Shown here: positions 11,398-22,547 of the stretch, piece after piece | Layout of the letters: each line of letters opens with the position of its first letter | Numbering within the stretch: the stretch's first letter is position 1 | Source of the DNA: Dimorphilus gyrociliatus | Lineage: Eukaryota; Annelida; Polychaeta; Dinophilidae | DNA: 64,000 bases | Reading direction: 5' to 3' | NCBI GenBank assembly: GCA_904063045.1 | Contig: CAJFCJ010000007.1 | Span: 4,037,404 to 4,101,403 of the forward strand | Notes under the pieces: model-generated | The model's input: the letters and a program-made list of their open reading frames with translations, nothing else | What the model was told of the DNA's origin: nothing | The model's database searches: none | Translations under genes and position numbers: made by a program

Positions 11398-13133
11398 ATG
11401 GCCAGCAGAAAAAGCGACATGTAAGTAACCACTATTGGGGAATATATATATATATTAAATATACTTTTTGTGCAGCCCTCGCCAATCTTTTAATTTAGGT
11501 CCACATACGTTTGATATACCGATGAAATTGCATGCAGATAACAGGGAAAGACTCCTCCAAAGATTGAGAAATCGCACTGATTTGCCTGCCAATTCTGTTA
11601 TTGTTTTACAAGGTGGAGATGAGTCTCCAAGATTTTGCTCCGATGTCAACGTTGCACCCTTTCGACAAGAATCATTTTTCCATTGGGCTTTTGGAGTTCT
11701 AGAGCCTGGAGCATTTGGTCTTATTGACGTAACAAGCGGTCTTTCGGTTTTATTTATGCCTAGGCTTCCAGCTGATTACGCCATTTTTATGGGAGAGTAA
11801 GGACTCTTAATTACTATTGCAAGGAAAAACACAAACTAATGTTCCAAACTTTTGTTCCTTTCAAGCATTAAGCCAATGAGCTTTTTTCAACAGCGATATG
11901 GAACAGATGAATGCTACTATAATGATCAAATTGCTGAAGTTATTCGAAATATTAATCCTCAAGCTACTTTGCTTACTCTGGTAATTCATATTAATATTTT
12001 ACCTATACAATATACTGTATTTCTTTTAAATCAATAAAAATTAATTAACTGTAGATATAAAATTACAGAGGGGACTAAATACTGACAGTGGTAGCTTTAC
12101 CAGAGAAGCCGCATTTGATGGTATTGGAGACTTTGAAGTGAATAATCAGATTCTTCACTTCGAAATGACTGAATGTAGGGTACGAAAGAGCGACCTTGAA
12201 ATTGACATTTTGAGATATTGTAATAAAATCAGTTCGGAAGCTCATAAGGAGATAATGCGAAGATGTAGACCAGGACAATATGAGTACCAATTGGAAAGTG
12301 TCTTCCTTCACCATTGCTACTCGCAAGGTGGTATGAGACATGTCTCTTATACTTGTATTTGTGCAAGCGGTAATAATTCTTCAATCCTACACTACGGGCA
12401 TGCTGGTGCACCAAATGATCGTAGAATGGAGGCAAGCGATATGTGCTTGTTTGATTTAGGTGGAGAGTATTACTGCTATGAATCGGATATTACTTGCTCA
12501 TTTCCTTGCGGAGGAAAGTTTTCCAATGATCAGCGTCTGATTTACGAAGCTGTTTTAGACGCTAATAGAACCGTTTTGAATGCTTGTAAACCTGGAATAT
12601 TTTGGTTAGACATGCACAAGTTGGCCGAACGAGTCCTGCTAGAACACTTGAAAGCTATGGGTATCCTTACTGGAGACATTAACGAAATGATGGCTGTTCG
12701 TTTGGCAGCTACTTTTATGCCCCATGGTCTTGGTCATTTAATGGGTCTCGATGTTCATGATGTTGGTGGATATGCCCCTGGCACTCCCGCTCGAAGTGCT
12801 GAACCTGGTTTACGTTCGTTAAGAACTGCCCGAGTTCTCGAGGAAAGAATGTGCCTGACAATTGAACCTGGAATTTATTTTATTAATCACTTGATTGACG
12901 AAGCACTTGCAGACCCCAACAGAAGTCGTTTTATTATTGCAGAAAGGGTTAATCATTTTAGAAATTTTGGTGGTGTGAGAATTGAAGATGATATAATCAT
13001 CACAGCAACAGGAGTAGAACTTCTTACGAATGTTCCACGTGAAATTGAAGACATTGAAAGGCTTATGGCTGAAGGGAGATCTATGTACGGAGATAATCCT
13101 GTAATGCGCCCACCAAAGGGAAGGCTAAATTGA
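11398..13133 (+). CDS. PEPD: Xaa-Pro dipeptidase (prolidase)
   Basis: Four exons (11398-11420, 11476-11796, 11866-11980, 12069-13133) give 507 aa, close to the human length. The enzyme cleaves X-Pro dipeptides in the cytosol with two Mn ions. The metal-binding residues of the M24B fold are all visible: the two aspartates in [20 protein letters not shown], His in [15 protein letters not shown], Glu in LTIEPGIYF, and Glu in GGVRIEDDI. Prolidase-specific blocks include [20 protein letters not shown] and [13 protein letters not shown]. No anomaly is seen. Confidence 0.96.
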
Positions 13134-13633
13134 TTAACTTTGCATTTGTTTTTATCTACTCTCTTCGGTTTATGATTTGAATCGAGAAATACAATTTACA
13201 AGAAAACACTGAACAAGATTGCAGTTTCAATTAACCCTAATAGAATTTATTTTCCATGTTCTATCTAAACAAGATAAAAATTTTAATCTAAAATTCTTTG
13301 TTTCTCTTATCTAAATAAATTTGATAAACGTCAGAGTAAACAGATTAATTTATAGACTGTTACGAAATAAATATAGAAGAAATAATGAAAGTTTTATTAC
13401 ACTAGATGTCACTACTAAAGAAGAAAAAATGTTTTGATTAGGTTACCTGTTCACAGAACCATTTACCTTTTTCACATATATATATATATATATATATAAT
13501 TTTAGTCGATTTTAATAAATACTAAATTAAAATATGGAAATTAACGTCTGCAAATAATTAGAATTGACAGCATTATACATTTACAAATCTCATTAAATTA
13601 AGGAGGAAATTTTTTCTTACTAAGATCCTTATC
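13134..13633. other. Intergenic with a (TA)n microsatellite, between PEPD and inturned
   Basis: AT-rich. A (TA)n run spans about 13475-13498. No PDZ-encoding exon for the downstream inturned gene could be found here. Confidence 0.55.
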
Positions 13634-14936
13634 ATGAATTCAGATTTAAAGAAAAGCTCTGATGCAAAGTAAGGTTTTACTTTTGAATCTTATATTTATA
13701 CAGTTAAATAAACTTAAGATATTTAATTGCAGCTATGTTGTTCTTTTTATTCAAATGCAATCAAGCTCAAATATATCTGAAGATTCTGTTGATATCGTCT
13801 ATTCCCTTGGTAATTTAGAAACCATATCAACAATAAGAGGATCTATAGTTACCTTAACAGATTTACTTAAAAGGATAACTAATAATTCACCAGTATGTTT
13901 ATCGTTGAAAAAACATGACGATCCACCGGAGGATTTAACGATCACATGCTCTAAATACGATACAAACTTTCTTATTATTGGACAAATGGATTCTACATTC
14001 TCTGTAGCTAAGGAAAAGTATGAAAATTTTGAAAATTTTTTAAAATTTGTCTATGGATCTGTTAATGAAGCATTTCAGGAGAAGAATTTTAAACATTTAA
14101 ACAATTATTTAATGAATATCATTGATTGTCGAGATTTCTTTATAAAAGGTATAAGTTTAACTGATCTGCTACGTTTGGAAATTGATGATATTGCAACGTC
14201 TATAGAATCTGAAGTATCTGTGATAGGGTTGTTAATATTTTACGAAGACTCTCTTGTTTTGAATCATGTTGAAAGTAGTATTTTACACGATCTTAATTTA
14301 GTTAGAATATCGATAAATCCTCCAAAATATGGAATAACAGGTGTTACTTGTAAAGAAGGATGGGTTATGATGATAAGATGGGAATTAATAACAATACAAC
14401 TAATCCTCGACGAAGCTCCTATGTCAAGTTTGGCTAGGAAATTACGAAATTTAGCAGAAAGATACGAAGGTTTTTCACAAGAATTACAACAATTAAAGAA
14501 TACTAACATCTGCACAGTTGAAAAACCAGAACATTTTGTTAAAGGCAGAAAATCTAAGGAACTTTATGATTACAATCAAATCAACGATCCTAAATACGCT
14601 CCAAAGATAAAAGTAACAAGTGGTTGCGACAATACATTAATATTTTATACCATATTTAGTAATGGTAGAAAGGGTATTAAAATTCAACCAGAAGTTTTAA
14701 ACGGCACTAACTCTGCATGGTTCATAGAATATGAAGAAAAATTGAATTATATCCTGGATCTATTGGAGAATGATGAACTTTGTACCGAATATAGAATTCT
14801 TTTTACAATTAACGATATCAAATTCTGGATTTCCGGTTGTCGTATAGTTAATGACTTTTTTTTTACTTGCGTCCAAGACTCATCTGTTCAAAATTCACCT
14901 GAATTGTGCTTTAAGCTACTTAGTTCAAGAGTTTAA
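13634..14936 (+). CDS. INTU: Inturned (CPLANE subunit), short form without the PDZ domain
   Basis: Two exons (13634-13668, 13733-14936) give 412 aa. The body aligns with the longin-type C-terminal two thirds of INTU: TIRGSIVTLTDLLKRIT against SVRGIFLTLCDMLENVT, KFVYGSVNEAF against KFMYGSLDSAF, a central LIFYEDSLVLNH strand, and KIKVTSGCDNTLIFYTIF against the family's VKLTSGPENTLFHYVAL. INTU with FUZ and WDPCP forms the CPLANE complex at the ciliary base, acting on Rab23 and IFT loading. Human INTU is about 940 aa with an N-terminal PDZ domain; here translation starts directly at the first longin strand. The residual N-terminus (MNSDLKKSSDAN) is too short for a PDZ. Confidence 0.8.
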
Positions 14937-14976
14937 AAATTGTATACATTGATTATTTCTTTATTTCCTTTCAATA

Positions 14977-16568
14977 TTAAAACTTTTCATTGACTTTTTC
15001 AAGCATTGTTTTTAATGTACTCATTGTAAAATCCCATAATTTTTCTTGTTCTTTTCTATTGTTACATACGGTTAGGGAATGAAATCTTTTACAATTTGAT
15101 AAATAAAGACCACCGGTTCCTTCTATTTCAGTTGACATAACCGAGTGAATAATAGTATCTGCTCCTTGGTCTGCAGTCTAAAAATATATAATACAACAGT
15201 ATAATACAGTATCTCTTCGACCTTTAAATTTGATATTGAAAGTACCTTGAACAGAATTCTAAGTTTATTGAGAAACCAAGAAGTTGTTGTATGTAAATTT
15301 TCATATAAATCAGTGTTAACAACACCAGGATGACAAGAATTGACTGTTACAAGAGATCCGTTGGCCATTAATTGACGATGTAGCATATTCCCAAACATAA
15401 TTTGGCATAGTTTTGACTCGCAGTATGCCCTATGAGACGAGAAATATGATCTGGAGAACAAAACACATCGTTTTTCTATAATTATTACTAAGTAATCAAT
15501 AAACAAACCTTTTTATCATAGAATCAACTGAAAAAGGATAAGTTGCATAATGAGCGTGGGAGGATACATTTACAATTCGACTTTGTCGACCAATTTCTCC
15601 ACTTTCCTTTAAAAAATCCAATAACAGTAGAGATAGCAGTACATGCCCTAGATAATTAACCATAATTTCTTCTTCTAAACCACACTCCGTGTTTGTATAG
15701 GATGTTAACATAACGCCAGCTGTATAATATACAATTGCTTATTAGCCTAATACATTATCACTTTAATTGATATATGCCAGATTATTTACCATTATTTATT
15801 AAAATATTCAACTGTAATTCTCGTTTTTTAAATTCAGCTACAAAATTCTTTATTGACTTTACTGACGATAAGTCCAACATCAGATATTCAACTAAATAAT
15901 CATTAGTTCTTTCAACACTATTATTCAATTAACAAATTAATATAAATTAATATTTACCTTTTGCTTTTCTATTTTGACTTTTTATTGTTTCAATAGCATG
16001 AATAGCTTCTTTCTTACATCTGCTAGCTTTTCGTTATAAAGTTATTAAAACTCTTACAAAGTTATAAAACAAAGTTACCTATTATTACGTGGACGTTGAG
16101 GCGAGCCAACTTTTTTACAACACTTAACCCTATACCCTTTGCTCCTCCAGTAACTATAGCAACTAGATTATTTCCATTTCTTAGAGCTGTAAGTTTAATA
16201 TAACAAGATTTTCATTTATTCGAATTAAAAGAAATCAACGAATATTACGAAAAAATAAAATTATCGCTTGCTTTAGTAGTAGATTAAAACTTACATTTTG
16301 GCCTTGAGTGAGGCTTTAATATTTGAAACAGCAATATAAATGCCGAAAATATATATAACTTCACAGCAAAGTAAATACTGAGGTAGAATCCCAGAGAAAA
16401 GAATAACATTTTATTGAAAAAAGTGAACATTCTACAGTGGTTCCATCTAGGATTTTTAAAATTTGTGATCATTTTATAGGTCAATGTAAACGTAATGACT
16501 TTACCGACTTTAAAATAAATATTCAATGATTTTTTCATTATATTGATGATATAAAAACTGTGATTCAT
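14977..16568 (-). CDS. DHRSX: DHRSX-like short-chain dehydrogenase/reductase
   Basis: Multi-exon SDR enzyme on the minus strand. An N-terminal membrane anchor comes first; the ATG at 16568 gives the longest form, while the ATG at 16430 starts right before the hydrophobic stretch and may be the true start. The cofactor motif TGGAKGIG, the NNAG motif, the catalytic serine in NVSSHAHY and the YxxxK pair in AYCESK follow. The block HPGVVNTDLYENL and the C-terminal EIEGTGGLYLSNCKRFHSL match DHRSX and separate it from the RDH11-14 group. DHRSX has been linked to polyprenol/dolichol metabolism in the ER. The assignment rests on the C-terminal block; a related retinol dehydrogenase is the alternative. 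Confidence 0.82.
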
Positions 16569-16869
16569 ACTGATAAGATCAGTTACTAATAAATATTTTA
16601 TAAATAAGCGGATAGATGGCGTAGCGAGAGGAAAAAATTTCCTTTTGACAACATTGGAGCTGTATTTCGTGATATTAAGTGATAAATGCTTGACAAAGAA
16701 GTGTAATGAAAATCCTTAATTATCTCTAAAAGAATATACAATAATTTATACATATTATTTTAAATAATATTTGAAAGACAAAAATTACATTCTTCACTTC
16801 TATTTTCGAGGATTTCTTTTAAATCGAATTTCCTGCGTAAATCAATTTTCCAAGAAAACATAATACGAA
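16569..16869. promoter_or_regulatory. Bidirectional promoter of DHRSX (-) and USP8 (+)
   Basis: About 300 bp between two divergent start codons. It contains a TAGATGGCG element (around 16613-16621) that resembles YY1- or CTCF-type cores. No TATA box is evident. Confidence 0.4.
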
Positions 16870-19800
16870 ATGCCTAAATTAAAAGACTTGTATATTGGAA
16901 CGTGTTTAGGAGATTTAAAGGTGAAAGCTGAAATAAATGACAAACACACACCAAATCTGTAAGCATTTATGTTTGTAAACATTAGTTGACTATAAACAAT
17001 TTTTAATTTTTAGATTGGCGAAATCGGTGAAAAAACTTTGTGAAGAGGCTAATAAAGCCGAAAAAGATGGAGATCAAGAAAGGGCATACGTTTTATACAT
17101 GAGAATGTTAAATATCTATGTTGCTATAAGAAAGTCTTCAGAATACAAGAAAGATAAGGTTTGTGTAGAGTGTACTAATCGATTTGAAATCAAAATGTAT
17201 TATTCATATTGAAAGAACACATGATCTCCATAATATACTAAATATATATATTATAAATTCAATTTGATAGAAATACTATGATGAAATGATTCAAGCAAAA
17301 AAAGCTGGTAAAATTATGGAAACTCTCGAAGATCTAGGCGATCAACTAAAAACTAGATACGACGAAGTGTTAGCTAAAAAAGCGGGAGAGAAAATTGCTG
17401 AAGAGAAAGAAGCTAGAGAGTTGAAAGAAAAGGAGAAAATACACAGGCAACAAGTTAACGAAAAGAATGCTGAAAGAGAATCAAGTAATGTTCTAATTAT
17501 TATTCCATATAAGCCATGTCAAAAAGGAACTAATCTTTTATATATTTCATTATTTTTTCTAGTAAAATCTTCAACTGATATTGACCCTTTAAGATTGAAA
17601 GAAATCTTAAATGATCCAGAATTAACAACCCTGATTATAGATATTCGGCCTATAGAAGAGTACAATCAATCTCATATGAAATTAGATAATTTGATTCATA
17701 TTCCTTCAACAAAATTACCACCAGGGTATGTAATCAAAGATAAATATTTAAGAACCAAGTGAACATGGTTTTATTATATTTATCACTTCTTTACGGATTA
17801 TATAGTATATACGTGAAGAAAATTGAGGAGGAACTCTCTAAAGAATATTTATCATTGTGGAAAAAAAGATCTTCATTCGATGTCGTAGTTCTTGTTGATT
17901 CAAAATCTTACTATCAAACGGTGGCAGAAAATCACTTGGATCCACTCATTGCTCTAAAGAAAGCCTTATATGTGGTAATTATATGTTAACTGAAGCGTTC
18001 ACTTTGGGAATCTCTACAAATTATTCCTATATTTATTCCATTTTTAGTTTGATAATCAACCTTTAGCCAGTGAACCAGTCATATTAAATGGAGGCTTTCA
18101 AGAATGGCACTATACATTCCCTATGGAAAATACTGGTTCATACCATTTTGACTTGGATTCTGATGGCCCAAATAAGAAAGCCAAAGAAGAACGTATGTTT
18201 TAAAATTTAGTTCATTAATTTGCTCTTAAAAAGCTATAAAATCCATTTAAAAATGTATAAATAGTTGAAAATTTGACCTACGAATTCGAGGACAAAAAAC
18301 CGCAAATTCCGGAAGTGTTAGCGAGTGTTCCCATTCCTGACCGCTCGAAGAAACCACTAATACATCCTAAGCAAACTGTAGCTAAGAAAATTGAAACGAA
18401 AGATGATGAAATTCCTGATGCTATCATTCCTTCTGAAAGTATAAGTATTGAAAAGGAAAAGAAAGTTAAAATACGAGATATTCCTCGCGTTGATCGTACT
18501 AAAAAGCCACCAGAAAAGACTATTAAGGAGGATAAACCGAAAGAAACGAATTTAGATGAAATTAAGAAGCAAAATGAGTAAATAGAGATAAAATTAATTA
18601 AATGATTAAGATAATCTTTCATATTACTTTTTTAAAATAAGACTTGAAGAGTTGAAAAAAGAAGAGGCTCGCTTAATAAAAGCCAATTTACAGCGAGAAG
18701 AAGAACTTGAAAGATTAAAATCTCAGACTAAGGAAGCAGCTGAAAAACACGCTGCACTTTTAAGACAGTCTAAAAAGATAAATGAAGAAGTTAAGGTACG
18801 AAGTGAACATTTTTATGTTTTATTTATTTATTTTTTTTCTATAAAGAAAAATTAGTATCATTATAAGATATATAATTGTAAGAAAATTTAAGATACAGCA
18901 ACAAGAAGAACTAAACAGATTAAAATCTCAGACTCAGGCAGAGGCTGAAAGACAAGCTGCGCTTTTAAGGAAATCTAGAAAGATAAATGAAGAGTTTAAA
19001 GTACGAAAGATGTATTTCTATAAGTAAAGAAACAAGAGAAACTATATCATATTTTTTTTACCTTAAGAATTTAGAGGAAAGAAAAGAAAGCGAAAGCAAA
19101 ACTAGTGATCTCCATTCAAAATCAAAAGAGTCAGACGAGATATTGTAATATTTTCATTTTCATTTTTAGTCTATTTTTTAAACTCTATAATGATTAATTT
19201 GACTGATTAGGAAGAAAGATAGGGATCACAAGGGAAGCGTCTATCCAACAAATGCAGAATTTGTAATATATTTTTTGAGCTTTATTTAATATATATGCAT
19301 ATAGTTTCTTTATTAATTAATTAACTATTTGATTGATTGATTGATTGATTAACTTACCTAATCTATGTTTAACAAATTAAACAATTAAGATATATTTTTT
19401 TATACAAATAGAAACCAAATATTGAAATAAAGCCTACAAGTAATGGAGAATTAAACACTATTATCAAAAATATTGAAGACAAGATACACATTACGGAGGT
19501 AAAAGAAGATCAAAATAAGAAGGGTATCTATTTCTCTCTAGTCTAAATATTTGAATATATTTGTATTTATTTATTTATCTATTTTATAACGAATTTCTGT
19601 AGTTTCAAATGAAGATTTACCTAGAGGATTTCAGAAGATTTACGATTCTAAATTAGATAAATACGTATTCCGCGATCATAAAACTGACAAAATCTATACT
19701 GAAATACCGAAAGAACTAATGAAGAAAAATGATACTATACCTAAAAAACTACCACAACAGCAGAAACCAGTTCATATTTCAAGTACGTCGTATATATATA

Positions 19801-21803
19801 TATATACAGTATTTATATAATCTTTCTTCGTTTCTTTCATTTAGGAATGCCAACAACTCTATCTGCAACAACTGCAAATATTAATACTGCCAAGTTAAAA
19901 GATGAACCTACTACGCCATCTTCATCAAAGTTAAAAAGAAGTCCTTCTTCTCCATTTATTGCCCAAACGGGTCAATCAACAGATTCGGCTGTTTCGAAAG
20001 ATTCATTCAAGTTGGATAGACCACAAATTGATAGAACAACTAAACCATTAAATAGGTAAAAGTCAATTATACAATTTAGGGATATAATTAAATACTTAAG
20101 AAAGTACTTGCTTTTTAGTGCCCAATCACCTTTTGCAAAAGTGCCTGCAAAAGTAAGAAACTTCAATCCTGTTTATGGAAGTGTAAGTTATAATTATTAT
20201 CATTTTATTATTATATTTATTCAATTTTATTCAATTTCTTTTCTATATAGGTTGAATACGGTCTGACTGGTTTAAGAAATATGGGCAATACTTGTTATAT
20301 GAACTCAACAATTCAATGTTTAAGTTTTACAGTACAATTAACAAATTATTTTATATCGAAACAATACGAAAATGATATAAATTTGTAAATATTTCTTTTA
20401 ATCATTATTATATTATTTCTATACTTTTTAATAACGTTTTTTTTCTATTTATTCGCATAATAGACACAACAAATTAGGAACTGGAGGAGAAATTGCTAAT
20501 GAATACGCGCATTTAATACAAAATTTATGGAGTGGTCATAATCGTAGTATTACTCCAATTGACTTTCGAGTATATTCTTTAATATAATTACCATTCTTAT
20601 ATGATAATTAATATAAATATTTTTCTTATAGGAAGTTATTATTAAACATAATGATCTATTTTGTGGATTTGAACAACAAGATTCGCAAGAATTGTTTATA
20701 TTTTTAATGGATAGATTACACGAAGATTTAAATAAAGTTACTAAAAGAATACCTATCTCAGAACAGAATAATGATAAGCTTCCTGATGATGAAGCGGCAA
20801 GAAGAGCTTGGGATATGCATACAAAAATTAATAAATCAAAAATTGTTGATTTATTTCATGTATGTAATAATAAAGAAAATAATTATTTATCTTATTAATT
20901 TTTTCATTATAGGGTCAACTCAAATCTACTTTAACTTGTAACCATTGTAAGAAAAAATCAGTAACGTTTGATATATTTATGTATCTGTCGTTACCGCTTT
21001 CGTCAACTTCAAAATGCTCTTTACAAGTTTGTAAAAATATTCTTTTATCTTTAATTAAATAATATTTATTTCAATTTTTTTTATTTAAAGGATTGTATAG
21101 CAAAATTTCAATCAAACGAAGAAATGACTGGATCGAGTAGATGGAGATGTCCAAATTGTAAAACGGATAGAGATGCAGTCAAAAATATAGTTATTTGGAA
21201 ATTACCAAAAATTCTAATTGTTCATTTGAAAAGGTATAGTTCTATTGTTTCTTATTTTCTTCTTTTTACTGTATTTTTACTATTGTTATTGATTTAAACA
21301 TTAGATTCTATCAAGATGGTCGGTGGAGACAGAAATTGACCACTGTAGTTGATTTTCCAATTGAAAAGTTGGATATGACCCAAAATACTTTTGGTGAAAG
21401 ACCTGAACCTTATCATTTATACGCTATATCGGTAAATCTTATACGGTTTATGATTAATAATTAATAATCAGCATCTCTATTTTTTTTTTTGTAATTAGCA
21501 TCACAGCGGATCATTAGACGTTGGACATTGTAAGAACCTAATTTATCTATATTACAGCTTTATTAAAACTAATATTTCTTTATATTCTATAATTTTTAGA
21601 TACTGCATTCTGTAGATATCCTAAAACTAGCCAATGGTACAAATTTGACGACACGGAAGTACGTGCAGTACCTACAGGAGATATACAGGTCTCATATCTT
21701 TAAACATCTATTAACTATTGATAATAATTTTATTAATTTTTCATCACATTAGACTTCTGGAGCATATTTCCTCCTCTACGCATCCGATAAATTGAAGAAA
21801 TAA
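16870..21803 (+). CDS. USP8: USP8, endosomal ubiquitin-specific protease
   Basis: About twenty short exons. Domains in order: an N-terminal MIT/USP8-dimerisation helical region (LAKSVKKLCEEANKAEKDGD), a rhodanese-like domain (STDIDPLRLKEILNDPE ... ILNGGFQEWHYTFP), proline/SH3-ligand motifs, coiled coil, an atypical WW-like segment (DLPRGFQKIYDSKLDKYVF), then the USP catalytic domain. The Cys box is GLRNMGNTCYMNS and the His box is HHSGSLDVGHYTAFC; two zinc-ribbon CxxC pairs (CNHC, CPNC) are present. USP8 removes ubiquitin from endosomal cargo and from STAM/ESCRT-0. Three D/N-R-x-x-K-P motifs (PIPDRSKKP, PRVDRTKKP, PQIDRTTKP) match the STAM SH3-binding consensus. KRSPSSP sits where the 14-3-3 site of mammalian USP8 lies. 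The gene ends with YASDKLKK and TAA at 21801-21803. Confidence 0.94.
18642..19000 (+). repeat. Tandemly duplicated coiled-coil exon in USP8
   Basis: Exons 18642-18795 and 18899-19000 encode near-identical heptad segments: RLKSQTKEAAEKHAALLRQS and RLKSQTQAEAERQAALLRKS, both followed by K/R-K-I-N-E-E-V/F-K. The nucleotide similarity runs through the 5' splice site into the intron (gtacgaag after both), so the duplication copied exon and donor together. Confidence 0.8.
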
Positions 21804-22547
21804 GAAAATCTTTTTCAATTGTATTCTTCACAAATTATTTCAATACGTTATTATATATATATATATATATCTACATATAAATATATATATACTGTATACT
21901 GTATGTACATATAAATGCCTGTGTGTACATGTATGTGTAAAACACTAATAACAAATTATTTTTTCTGTTTTTTTTTAAAAAACAATATTTATTAAAAATA
22001 TTTTTCCTTTTTTTCTTTTAACCAAACAAAATAGTATTTAAAAAAAAGGAAAAAAAATAAAACAACTATTTGATAAATGGCACTCTAATTTAAATATAAC
22101 TCTTTACAAAAACTTATACACATATACAGTATATTTATATATAATTATACTGTATAATATATGTGCGCTTTTAAATAAAATAACAAACTTAATTCCAATA
22201 ATAGAATTGTTTCAAGTAGAAAAATAGAATATAAATACATAAACAAAAAAGAAATATGGACGGAAAGTTAGTTTTATATAAAATATCTTTTACAAAGTAG
22301 TGACAAAAAGAGTGAGCAAAACTAAAGTAATATCCATAAAAAATACTGATTTTGTTGAGCTGGATATAAAAAAATCATGGCACTTTAGATTCTAATTTCG
22401 GAATCTGTTTTCCTTCTCTTCTTCTATTTCATAGATAATTTTGGTAGGAAACAAATAGACGGTTAAAAAAAAAAAGAAATTTACATGAAAACATAAGTGA
22501 TAGAGATTCAATTTTCTTTAATGAATGTTTTTTTTTACAAGTGCTAT
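21804..22547. other. Convergent 3' region with (TA)n and ATACAGTAT palindromes
   Basis: The 3' flanks of USP8 and of the minus-strand gene at 22548. TA repeats lie at about 21851-21895, and palindromic ATACTGTAT/ATACAGTAT units at about 21890-21905 and 22122-22155. No coding sequence is seen. Confidence 0.5.

Noticed and set aside
17015-17212. Short separate ORFs within the USP8 region taken as independent small genes
   Set aside because: They are single exons of USP8. Splice sites and family alignment join them in phase.
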